Under the pieces are notes generated by a model that saw only the letters and a list, made by a program, of their open reading frames with translations, made no database searches and was not told where the DNA came from. Below, one piece after another: positions 53,541 to 61,245 of a DNA stretch of 64,000 bases. A program made the translations under genes and the position numbers. The first letter of the stretch is position 1. The number at the start of each line of letters is the position of its first letter. The stretch comes from Devosia beringensis (lineage in GTDB: Bacteria; Pseudomonadota; Alphaproteobacteria; Rhizobiales; Devosiaceae), in the NCBI RefSeq assembly GCF_014926585.1, contig NZ_CP045422.1:1714501-1778500 (forward strand), written 5' to 3'.

Positions 53541-55673
53541 ATGACGATCAATTTTGATCACCACAAGGTCGAGCTCAACTGGGGCGGTCAGCCCCTGACG
53601 CTCGAAACCGGCAAGATGGCCCGCCAGGCCGATGGCGCCGTGCTGGCCACCCTGGGCGAAACCGTGCTGCTGGCCACCGTGGTCAGCGCCAAGACCGCCA
53701 AGCCCGGCATCGACTTCTTCCCCCTCACCGTGAACTACCAGGAAAAGTATTTTGCCGCCGGCAAGATCCCGGGTGGTTATTTCAAGCGTGAAGGCCGCCC
53801 GACCGAGAACGAGACGCTCACCAGCCGCCTCATCGATCGCCCGATCCGCCCACTGTTCCCCGCCGGCTACAAGCACGAGACCCAGGTGGTCATCACCGTG
53901 CTGCAGCATGACATGGAAAACAATCCGGACGTGCTGGCGATCGTCGCCGCTTCGGCCGCTCTGACCATTTCGGGCGTGCCTTTCATGGGCCCGATCGGCG
54001 CTGCCCGCGTCGGCTATGTCGATGGACAATATGTGCTGAACCTGGCCGTTGACCGTCGCGCCGACTCCAAGCTCGACCTCGTCATGGCCGGCACCGACGA
54101 TGCCGTGCTGATGGTGGAATCGGAAGCCAAGGAACTCAGCGAAGAAGTCATGCTGGGCGCCGTGATGTTCGGCCATGCCGAGAGCCGCAAGGTGATCCAG
54201 GCGATCATCAAGCTGGCCGAGCTGGCTGCCAAGGATGCGCGCGATTTCGAGCCGCATGACATGTCGGCGCTGGAAGCCGAAATGCTGGGCGTGATCGAAG
54301 CCGATCTGCGCACCGCCTACAAGCAGACCAAGAAGGAAGAGCGCTATGCTGCCGTGGATGCCGTCAAGGCAACCGCCAAGGCGCATTTCGCTGCCCGTGT
54401 CGAAGCCGGTGAGATCACCGCCGAGGACGTCGGCGCCGTGTTCAAGGAATTGCAGGGCAAGGTCGTGCGCTGGAACGTGCTCGATACCGGCTTGCGCATC
54501 GACGGTCGCGATCTGAGCACCGTGCGCCCGATCATGTCGGAAGTCGGCGTGCTGCCGCGGACCCATGGTTCGGCCATCTTCACCCGTGGCGAAACCCAGG
54601 CGCTGGTCGTGGCCACGCTGGGCACCGGTGACGACGAGCAGTATATCGACAGCCTCGAAGGCACCTACAAGCAGAACTTCCTGCTGCACTACAACTTCCC
54701 TCCCTATTCGGTGGGTGAAGCTGGCCGCATGGGTTCGCCCGGCCGTCGCGAAATCGGCCATGGCAAGCTGGCCTGGCGCGCCATCAACCCGGTGCGTCCA
54801 TCGGCTGAAGAGTTCCCCTACACGATCCGCGTCGTCTCCGAGATCACCGAGTCCAACGGCTCGTCCTCGATGGCAACCGTCTGCGGCACCTCGCTGGCGC
54901 TGATGGATGCTGGCGTGCCACTGGCACGTCCCGTGGCCGGCATTGCCATGGGCCTGATCATGGAAGGCGAAAAGTTCGCCGTGCTGTCCGATATCCTGGG
55001 TGACGAAGATCACCTGGGCGACATGGACTTCAAGGTGGCCGGTACCGAAGCGGGCGTAACCAGCCTGCAGATGGACATCAAGATCGCAGGCATTACCGAG
55101 GAGATCATGAAGATCGCCCTCGAGCAGGCCAAGGGCGGCCGTATCCACATCCTGGGCGAAATGGCCAAGGCCATTACCGCGTCCCGTTCGGAAGTGGGCG
55201 AGTTCGCACCGCGCATCGAGACCATCAAGATCCCGACCGAGAAAATTCGTGAAGTGATCGGCACCGGCGGCAAGGTGATCCGCGAGATCGTCGAAAAGAC
55301 CGGCGCCAAGATCAATATCGATGATGACGGCACGATCAAGATTTCGTCCTCGGACGGCAGCCAGATCGAAGCGGCCATCAAGTGGATCAAGTCGATCACC
55401 GATGAGGCCGAAGTGGGCGCGATCTACCAGGGCACCGTAGTCAAGACCGCCGATTTCGGCGCGTTCGTGAACTTCTTCGGCGCCAAGGACGGCCTGGTGC
55501 ATATCAGCCAGCTGGCCGAAGCCCGCGTTGCCAAGACCACCGATGTGGTCAAGGAGGGCGACAAGGTCTGGGTCAAGCTGCTCGGCTTTGACGAGCGCGG
55601 CAAGGTCCGCCTGTCGATGAAGATCGTCGACCAGGCAACCGGCAAGGAAATCGCCGAGGCCACTGCCGAATAA
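53541..55673 (+). CDS. pnp: Polyribonucleotide nucleotidyltransferase (PNPase)
   Basis: A 710-residue phosphorolytic exoribonuclease. Two RNase PH-like domains ([20 protein letters not shown] and [20 protein letters not shown]) flank an alpha-helical domain. [20 protein letters not shown] and the [20 protein letters not shown] block belong to the catalytic cores. A KH domain ([20 protein letters not shown]) and an S1 domain ([20 protein letters not shown]) end the protein. It degrades mRNA 3' to 5' as part of the degradosome. A terminator follows 29 bases after the stop. Confidence 0.98.
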   Translation: MTINFDHHKVELNWGGQPLTLETGKMARQADGAVLATLGETVLLATVVSAKTAKPGIDFFPLTVNYQEKYFAAGKIPGGYFKREGRPTENETLTSRLIDRPIRPLFPAGYKHETQVVITVLQHDMENNPDVLAIVAASAALTISGVPFMGPIGAARVGYVDGQYVLNLAVDRRADSKLDLVMAGTDDAVLMVESEAKELSEEVMLGAVMFGHAESRKVIQAIIKLAELAAKDARDFEPHDMSALEAEMLGVIEADLRTAYKQTKKEERYAAVDAVKATAKAHFAARVEAGEITAEDVGAVFKELQGKVVRWNVLDTGLRIDGRDLSTVRPIMSEVGVLPRTHGSAIFTRGETQALVVATLGTGDDEQYIDSLEGTYKQNFLLHYNFPPYSVGEAGRMGSPGRREIGHGKLAWRAINPVRPSAEEFPYTIRVVSEITESNGSSSMATVCGTSLALMDAGVPLARPVAGIAMGLIMEGEKFAVLSDILGDEDHLGDMDFKVAGTEAGVTSLQMDIKIAGITEEIMKIALEQAKGGRIHILGEMAKAITASRSEVGEFAPRIETIKIPTEKIREVIGTGGKVIREIVEKTGAKINIDDDGTIKISSSDGSQIEAAIKWIKSITDEAEVGAIYQGTVVKTADFGAFVNFFGAKDGLVHISQLAEARVAKTTDVVKEGDKVWVKLLGFDERGKVRLSMKIVDQATGKEIAEATAE

Positions 55674-55701
55674 TCAGCCGGCGCAAGCCGCCTACAATCC
55701 C

Positions 55702-55727
55702 AAAGGCCCGGAGCAATCCGGGCCTTT
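55702..55727 (+). terminator. Terminator after pnp
   Basis: An 11-bp perfect stem (AAAGGCCCGGA with TCCGGGCCTTT), GCAA loop and a TCTTTTT tail. Confidence 0.93.
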
Positions 55728-55734
55728 TCTTTTT

Positions 55735-55795
55735 GAACATCGCAATGTTGACAATCGAGGGGATTTTCCCTTACGTTTGTAACAATGCAATGTTC
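55735..55795 (+). promoter_or_regulatory. Imperfect inverted repeat before the unknown gene
   Basis: GAACATCGCAATGTTGACA (55735-55753) and TGTAACAATGCAATGTTC (55778-55795) form an inverted repeat with three mismatches or gaps. Each arm also contains a smaller dyad (AACATnGCAATGTT type). It looks like a two-site operator over the promoter of the next gene. Confidence 0.45.
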
Positions 55796-55807
55796 GGAGA
55801 ACAGGAA

Positions 55808-56449
55808 ATGGCACTGGGTGCAGCAGAACGGATGAAGAATTCGCGGTGGGTGAACAAACTCGAGGAGCTGGCCGACCAGCTGCTGGCGCATCTGGACAAT
55901 GCCCCCTCCCCGCTGCCACGCGAGCCGCTGATCGATCCGCAGCTGGTCGACCAGCTGGCCAAGTTCACCATCCTGCAGGATGACCTCGAGCGGGTTGACG
56001 TGCCCAATGTCCGGTTTCTCACCCTTGGGAACGGCTTCCAGATGGCCAATCGCGAGAAGGCGCTGGCGGCCACGCTCAGGCTGATCGCCGGGGTAACGCC
56101 GGTCAATGTCAACACCGTCAAGGTCGACGGCATCGGGCGCTGCCATTTCGCTGCCTATACCCATCCCAAGGGGGCGATGATCAGCTCGAGCAAGACCGAT
56201 GACGGCAGTTTTGGTTCGGCGCCTTGGCATGCCAAGGAACGCATCATGATGTTCCGCGACGCCGGGGACGGGCGCTGCATCATCTATATCGCGCCGATCC
56301 GGCCGCTGCTGGATCTGCGCACCATCGGCCAGCACGGGGTGCGCTGGGAGGATGTGGCGCGGACGGCGATCAAGACGCACGTGATCCGCAGTGCGGATGC
56401 CTTGGCGGCGATCGCGGCGGGAGCGGCGACCCGCGGCACTATGGCATAA
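55808..56449 (+). CDS. Conserved-looking protein of unknown function
   Basis: Start chosen at ATG 55808 after GGAGAACAGGAA, giving 213 residues. It has an alpha-helical N-terminus (NSRWVNKLEELADQLLAHLD) followed by an alpha/beta core: VDVPNVRFLTLGNGFQMANR, GRCHFAAYTHPKGAMISSSK, DAGDGRCIIYIAPIRPLLDL and RWEDVARTAIKTHVIRSADA. There is no signal peptide or membrane segment. I do not recognise the family. It is a single gene with a dyad-rich promoter directly after the pnp terminator, so it may be under specific control. Confidence 0.7.
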   Translation: MALGAAERMKNSRWVNKLEELADQLLAHLDNAPSPLPREPLIDPQLVDQLAKFTILQDDLERVDVPNVRFLTLGNGFQMANREKALAATLRLIAGVTPVNVNTVKVDGIGRCHFAAYTHPKGAMISSSKTDDGSFGSAPWHAKERIMMFRDAGDGRCIIYIAPIRPLLDLRTIGQHGVRWEDVARTAIKTHVIRSADALAAIAAGAATRGTMA

Positions 56450-56609
56450 GGGCAACACCGCGATAAATCATCACATTGACGCGAGGAACCGCCCGGCCTG
56501 TCGGGCGTTGGCGCAGTGAGGCTTTCCTGCACTAGCGCAGGCGTTAGCCGCACCATAATGGCTTGGCTCCCCGCCCCCGTTCGCGTCAGTCCCGTTTTAG
56601 GATACAGTC

Positions 56610-57260
56610 TTGATCTCTCGTCGTTTATTTATGGTGGGCCTGTCGGCCACTGCCTTGGCCGCCTGCTCCGGTACGCGCACTCCAGTGGTCAGCGAGCCGC
56701 AGATCGATCCCTATTACCAGGCCATGTATGGCGCCGATTACAGCGGGAAGTTCCCGGTGGAAGCCACCGATTTGCGGCGCGTCGATCCGCAGTTCTGGCG
56801 CCAGGAAGTACCATATGTCACGTCCGAGCGGGCTGGCACGCTGGTGGTCGATACCCCCAACCGTTTCCTCTATCTGGTGATGGAAGGCGGCCGGGCGCTG
56901 CGCTATGGCATCGGCGTCGGCAAGACCGAAGCGCTGGTGTTCCGCGGCACCGCCACGGTCGGTCGCAAGGCCGAATGGCCACGCTGGACCCCGACCCAAT
57001 CGATGATCGCCCGCGAGCCAGAGCGCTATGGCCCATATGCCGGCGGCATGGAGGGCGGCGTCGAGAACCCGCTGGGACCCCGTGCCCTCTATCTCTACAA
57101 GGATGGCCGCGACACACTGTTCCGCATCCATGGCACGACCGAGCCCTATACGATCGGCACCAATGTATCCTCGGGATGCATCCGCCTGATGAACCAGGAC
57201 ATCATCGATCTTCATCGCCGCGTCCCCACCGGGGCCAAGGTCGTGGTGATCAACGCCTGA
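56610..57260 (+). CDS. L,D-transpeptidase (YkuD domain)
   Basis: A 216-residue enzyme starting at TTG 56610 after AGGA. The signal MISRRLFMVGLSATALAACS carries both a twin-arginine pair (RRLFM) and a lipobox (LAAC, C19), so it may be a Tat-exported lipoprotein. The YkuD domain (about 75-215) has H174 in FRIHGTTEPYTIGTNVSSGC and the catalytic C190 in SSGCIRLMNQD. It cross-links peptidoglycan peptides or attaches proteins to them. Single gene with a strong bidirectional terminator after it. Confidence 0.93.
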   Translation: MISRRLFMVGLSATALAACSGTRTPVVSEPQIDPYYQAMYGADYSGKFPVEATDLRRVDPQFWRQEVPYVTSERAGTLVVDTPNRFLYLVMEGGRALRYGIGVGKTEALVFRGTATVGRKAEWPRWTPTQSMIAREPERYGPYAGGMEGGVENPLGPRALYLYKDGRDTLFRIHGTTEPYTIGTNVSSGCIRLMNQDIIDLHRRVPTGAKVVVINA

Positions 57261-57368
57261 TTGCAGATTTCCGGGTCAATGCCGCGGCAGCGGGGGGCCT
57301 CGCTTCGGATTCCGTAGTCACCGGGGCGTAATTCACTGCTGTCGCGACACTGGCCCGGATCACAAACA

Positions 57369-57401
57369 AAAAAGCCCCGATGCATCGCATCGGGGCTTTT
57401 T
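57369..57401. terminator. Bidirectional terminator between Ldt and NifU-like genes
   Basis: A 15-bp perfect stem (AAAAAGCCCCGATGC with GCATCGGGGCTTTTT) and a 3-base loop, with A- and T-tracts on both sides. Confidence 0.95.
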
Positions 57402-57421
57402 GCTGATGAGGTGATGAAGAC

Positions 57422-57988
57422 TCAGACCTGCTGGACTGATTCCACGCCGGGCACGAAGTGGCGGAGCAGGTTCTCGATGCCGCTCTTGAGCGTGGCGGTC
57501 GAGGACGGGCAGCCCGAGCAGGCGCCCTGCATATGCAGGAAGACAGTGCCGTCGCGGAAGCCCTTGAAGGTGATGTCGCCGCCATCCATGGCCACAGCCG
57601 GGCGCACGCGGGTGGCCAGCAATTCCTTGATCACCTCGACGGTCTCGCTGTCATCTTCTTCGAAGAATTCGTCGACCTCATCGTGATTGGCCACCTCGAC
57701 GCCGCCCTCAACGATGACAGGTTTGCCTGAGAGGAAGTGGTCCATGATGACGCCGAGAATTGCCGGCTTGATATGGGCCCAGTTGGTATCGTCCTTGGTC
57801 ACCGAAATGAAGTCGGCGCCCATGAACACCCCGGTCACCCCGGAAATGGCAAACAGGCCGGTGGCCAGGGGGGAGTTGGCCGAGGCCTCGAGGCTGCGGA
57901 AATCGCGCGGCTCGCCCACCAGCACGTCACGCCCGGGCAGGAATTTCAGGGTCGACGGATTGGGGGTGGCTTCGGTCTGGATGAACAT
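57422..57988 (-). CDS. NifU-like iron-sulfur scaffold protein (Nfu type)
   Basis: A 188-residue protein. The N-terminal Nfu-N domain (MFIQTEATPNPSTLKFLPGR, then LFAISGVTGVFMGADFISVT) is followed by an acidic linker (VDEFFEEDDSETVEVI) and the NifU C-terminal domain with VRPAVAMDGGDITFKGFRDG and the cluster-binding pair C157/C160 in GACSGCPSS. It carries and delivers Fe-S clusters to target enzymes. A palindrome matching the Irr iron box lies 23 bases upstream of the start, so expression is likely iron-dependent. It is the last gene of the glnD-to-nifU block. Confidence 0.93.
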   Translation of the reverse strand: MFIQTEATPNPSTLKFLPGRDVLVGEPRDFRSLEASANSPLATGLFAISGVTGVFMGADFISVTKDDTNWAHIKPAILGVIMDHFLSGKPVIVEGGVEVANHDEVDEFFEEDDSETVEVIKELLATRVRPAVAMDGGDITFKGFRDGTVFLHMQGACSGCPSSTATLKSGIENLLRHFVPGVESVQQV

Positions 57989-58010
57989 CGGTCTGCCTCG
58001 GAAACTGCAA

Positions 58011-58025
58011 TTAGAACGCTTCTAA
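58011..58025 (-). promoter_or_regulatory. Irr-type iron control element (ICE) of the NifU-like gene
   Basis: TTAGAA-CGC-TTCTAA, a perfect 15-bp dyad inside AATTAGAACGCTTCTAAAAT. It matches the TTTAGAA-N3-TTCTAAA consensus I recall for Irr boxes in Rhizobiales. Irr represses iron-using genes when iron is low. Confidence 0.65.
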
Positions 58026-58091
58026 AATAGACTTTTAATGGCTGAGCGCAAGGGCTTTGCGCGCCGCACTGGCATGCATCGCGGCCGCGGC

Positions 58092-58562
58092 CTAGCAGAT
58101 GTCGATGATCTCGGCATCGCTCATGCGGCCGGGCACCACGGTGAGCGGGATCGGCAAGGCATGGGCGCGCATGGCAAAGTGGGTCACCAGCGGGCCCGGG
58201 CCTTCGCCCATTGAGGAGGCCGCGAGCACCAGAATGGCTATGTCGCGGTCCTGGTTAATGACCTGCTCGATCTGCTCGGGTCCCTCGCCTTCGCGGATCA
58301 CCGACTCGACCTTGACCTCGCCGATATCGCGCAGGCGAGCAAGCCGGGCGTCAAGGTTGCGCTCGGCCTCTTCGACCGCTTCGGCCCGCAGCACATCCTC
58401 GACACCCAGGCCGATGAATTCAGGCTTTTGGACAATGGTCATCAGCACCACGGTGCCGCCGGTGCGCTTGACGCGATAGGCGGCAAAGGTCAGCGCGCGG
58501 TCGCATTCGACCGTCTCGTCGATGACCACCAGGAATTTGCGCTTGTATTCGGTCTCGTACAT
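58092..58562 (-). CDS. Universal stress protein (UspA family)
   Basis: A 156-residue single-domain protein. KRKFLVVIDETVECDRALTF opens the fold; the ATP-type motif GxxG(9x)GS is weak: the site region reads ILVLAASSMGEGPGPLVTHF, so ATP binding is uncertain. The family accumulates under stress and has no defined enzymatic role. It lies 12 bases after trpS ends, in the conserved trpS-usp-nifU order. Confidence 0.88.
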   Translation of the reverse strand: MYETEYKRKFLVVIDETVECDRALTFAAYRVKRTGGTVVLMTIVQKPEFIGLGVEDVLRAEAVEEAERNLDARLARLRDIGEVKVESVIREGEGPEQIEQVINQDRDIAILVLAASSMGEGPGPLVTHFAMRAHALPIPLTVVPGRMSDAEIIDIC

Positions 58563-58574
58563 GGCCGGACCTCC

Positions 58575-59621
58575 TTAGCGGACAAAGCCGACAATGTTGC
58601 GGACATCATCCATGACGGGTTGGGCGATCGCCCGGGCGCGTTTGGCGCCGTCGCGCAGAATAGCATCCATTTCGCCGCGATCGGCAACCAGGCGCTGCAT
58701 TTCGTCAGCAATGGGGGACAGCACCGCCACCGCCAGGTCGGCCAAAGCCGGCTTGAAGCTGCCCCAGCCCTGGCCGCCATATTCGCCCAGCACGTCATCG
58801 ACGCTGCGATTGGCCAGGGCGGCGAAGATGCCGACGAGGTTTTCCGCCTCAAGGCGCCCGGCAAGGCCGGCTACCTCGCTGGGCAGGGCCTCGGCATCGG
58901 TGGTGGCGCGCTTGATCTTTTTGGCGATCAGATCGGCGCCGTCCATCATGTAGATGGTGGAAAGGTCCGACTGGTCGGACTTGCTCATCTTCTTGGAGCC
59001 GTCCTTCAGACTCTTCACCCGCATGGCCGGGCCGGTGGCCAGGGTCTCGGTAATGGGGAAGAAGTCGCCCTTGTGGCCGTTGGCCTTGATCTGCTTTTTG
59101 AAGTCGTGGTTGAACTTCTTGGCAATGTCGCGGGTCAGTTCGAGATGCTGGCGCTGGTCCTCACCCACCGGCACGGCGGTGGACTGGTAGAGCAGGATAT
59201 CGGCGGCCATCAGGCTGGGATAGGCAAACAGGCCCAGCGAGACATTCTCGGCGTTTTCGCCGGCCTTGTCCTTGAACTGGGTCATCCGCTCCATCCAGCC
59301 CATGCGGGCGACGCAGTTGAAGATCCAGCTCAGCTCGGCATGTTCCATGACCTGGGACTGGTTGAAGATGATGGATTTCTTCGGATCGAGTCCGGAAGCG
59401 ATGTAGGCGGCGGCGATCTCATAGGTCCAGCGCTTGAGGTCGACCGGGTCCTGCCAGACCGTGATGGCGTGCATGTCGACCACGCAATAGATGGTCTCAT
59501 GGGTTTCTTGCAGGGGTACAAAACGCCGAATGGCGCCGAGATAGTTGCCCAGATGCAGGTCGCCCGAAGGCTTGATGCCCGAAAACACGCGCGGCGTAAA
59601 AGCCATAAGAGAAGTACCCAT
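58575..59621 (-). CDS. trpS: Tryptophanyl-tRNA synthetase
   Basis: A 348-residue class Ic synthetase. The start ATG 59621 is shown; ATG 59606 ([20 protein letters not shown]) is equally plausible, as neither has a strong site. The HIGH-type motif is [14 protein letters not shown], the KMSKS motif is [13 protein letters not shown], and [20 protein letters not shown] is conserved. It charges tRNA-Trp. It lies 49 bases after murJ ends. Confidence 0.96.
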   Translation of the reverse strand: MGTSLMAFTPRVFSGIKPSGDLHLGNYLGAIRRFVPLQETHETIYCVVDMHAITVWQDPVDLKRWTYEIAAAYIASGLDPKKSIIFNQSQVMEHAELSWIFNCVARMGWMERMTQFKDKAGENAENVSLGLFAYPSLMAADILLYQSTAVPVGEDQRQHLELTRDIAKKFNHDFKKQIKANGHKGDFFPITETLATGPAMRVKSLKDGSKKMSKSDQSDLSTIYMMDGADLIAKKIKRATTDAEALPSEVAGLAGRLEAENLVGIFAALANRSVDDVLGEYGGQGWGSFKPALADLAVAVLSPIADEMQRLVADRGEMDAILRDGAKRARAIAQPVMDDVRNIVGFVR

Positions 59622-59670
59622 CAGGAATAGCGGCCTGCCGAATTACACCGGCAGGCGGGGTGGATGCAAG

Positions 59671-61230
59671 TCAGCGACGGCGCAGGCGAGCCAGCAACTG
59701 GCCCAGGGGCTGGGCGCCGGTGATGTGGACGAGGGTGAAATAGGTGATGGTGGCGAAGGTGCAGATGGCCAGCAAAGCCAGCGCCTGGACGGCAAAGAAG
59801 GCCCCCGGCGCCATGATGGAATGGGCCCGCGCGGCCAGCACATAGAGCGTCGCTCCCATCACCGCGCTGGCGAACAGCAGCAGACCGTGCTGGCGCAGTT
59901 CGCGGCCGGTCAGGGTGAAGTGGCCACGCCGCGCCAGGAAAAAAGCGAGGCAGGCGACATTGATCCAGGCCGAAATGGAGGTGGCCAAGGCGATGCCCAC
60001 ATGCTGCAGGCTGGGGAAGAGCAGCAGCGAGACTGCGATGTTGACGACCACGGACACGCCGGCAAAAATCGTCGGTGTGCGGGTGTCCTGGCGCGAGAAA
60101 TAACCCGGCTGCAGCACCCGGATCAGCACGAAGGCCGGCAGGCCGACGGCAAAGCCGACCAGGGTGGCGGCCACCTGTTCGGTGGCCAGGGCATCAAAGG
60201 CGCCGCGTTCAAACAGCACGCGGACGATGGGCACTGGAATGGCGATCAGCGCCGCGGTCGCCGGCAGGGAAAACAGCATGGAGAGCAGCAGCGACTGGCT
60301 CTGGGTGGCGCGTGCCTCGACCTCGCGGCCGGCGCCCAGATGGCGGCTGAGTTCGGGCAGCAGCACGGTGCCGATGGCAATGCCGATAATGCCCAGAGGC
60401 AGCTGGTAGAGCCGGTCGGCATTGTAGACGATGGCGATGGCGCCGTCGGCGCCCGAGGCGATGATGGTACCCACGAAGATATTGATCTGGGTAATGCCAC
60501 CGGCCAGGATGGCGGGGATGGCCAGGATCCAGAAGCGGCGCACATCGCCATCGTAGCGGGGCCAGGAGAAGCGCGGCAGGAAGCCGGAGCGGCGAATGGC
60601 CCCATAGACCAGGGCCAGCTGCGCCACCCCACCGGCCAGGGCAGCCATTGCCATCCAGAAGGCCACGTCGGCCGGGTTGTCCAGCGTCAGCACCGCCAGC
60701 GGCACCAGCACGGCAATATTGACGATATTGAGCAGCACCGGGGCGAAGGCGGCGGCAAAATAGCGATCGAGGCTGTTGAGAATGGCGCCATAGGCCGCCA
60801 TCAGCGACATGCAGGCCAGATAGGGAAACATCAGCCGGGTCAGGAAGACGGTCAGCTCGAACTTTGCCGGATCGTCGGTAAAGCCGGGCACGAAGAGCAG
60901 CATCAGCTGCGGCATGAAGATTTCGGCCAGCACGGTGACGACGAGAATGGCGGCCACCAGCCAGCTCATGATGCGGCCGGCCAGATCGCGGGCACTGTCG
61001 GCGCCATCATTTTCGAGCGCGGTGGAAAACATGGGCACGAAGGCGGTGTTGAAGGCGCCTTCGGCAAACAGCCGCCGGAACAGGTTGGGAAAGCGGAAGG
61101 CGGCGTTGAAGGCGTCGGCCGTGGGGCCAATGCCCAGCACGGCCGCCATCAGCGCATCGCGGACAAAGCCGGCCAGGCGCGAGAGCAGGGTCAGCCCGCC
61201 CACCGACAGAAAATTGCGGTAGAGGCTCAT
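59671..61230 (-). CDS. murJ: Lipid II flippase MurJ
   Basis: A 519-residue inner-membrane protein with about 14 hydrophobic segments. MSLYRNFLSVGGLTLLSRLA, GFVRDALMAAVLGIGPTADA and FNAAFRFPNLFRRLFAEGAF are the MurJ/MviN signature, with the conserved arginines of the central cavity (R18, R24, R52 region). It moves lipid II across the membrane for peptidoglycan synthesis. It starts 15 bases after glnD ends, so the two are co-transcribed. Confidence 0.96.
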   Translation of the reverse strand: MSLYRNFLSVGGLTLLSRLAGFVRDALMAAVLGIGPTADAFNAAFRFPNLFRRLFAEGAFNTAFVPMFSTALENDGADSARDLAGRIMSWLVAAILVVTVLAEIFMPQLMLLFVPGFTDDPAKFELTVFLTRLMFPYLACMSLMAAYGAILNSLDRYFAAAFAPVLLNIVNIAVLVPLAVLTLDNPADVAFWMAMAALAGGVAQLALVYGAIRRSGFLPRFSWPRYDGDVRRFWILAIPAILAGGITQINIFVGTIIASGADGAIAIVYNADRLYQLPLGIIGIAIGTVLLPELSRHLGAGREVEARATQSQSLLLSMLFSLPATAALIAIPVPIVRVLFERGAFDALATEQVAATLVGFAVGLPAFVLIRVLQPGYFSRQDTRTPTIFAGVSVVVNIAVSLLLFPSLQHVGIALATSISAWINVACLAFFLARRGHFTLTGRELRQHGLLLFASAVMGATLYVLAARAHSIMAPGAFFAVQALALLAICTFATITYFTLVHITGAQPLGQLLARLRRR

Positions 61231-61245
61231 CGGCTGCGCAACTGC

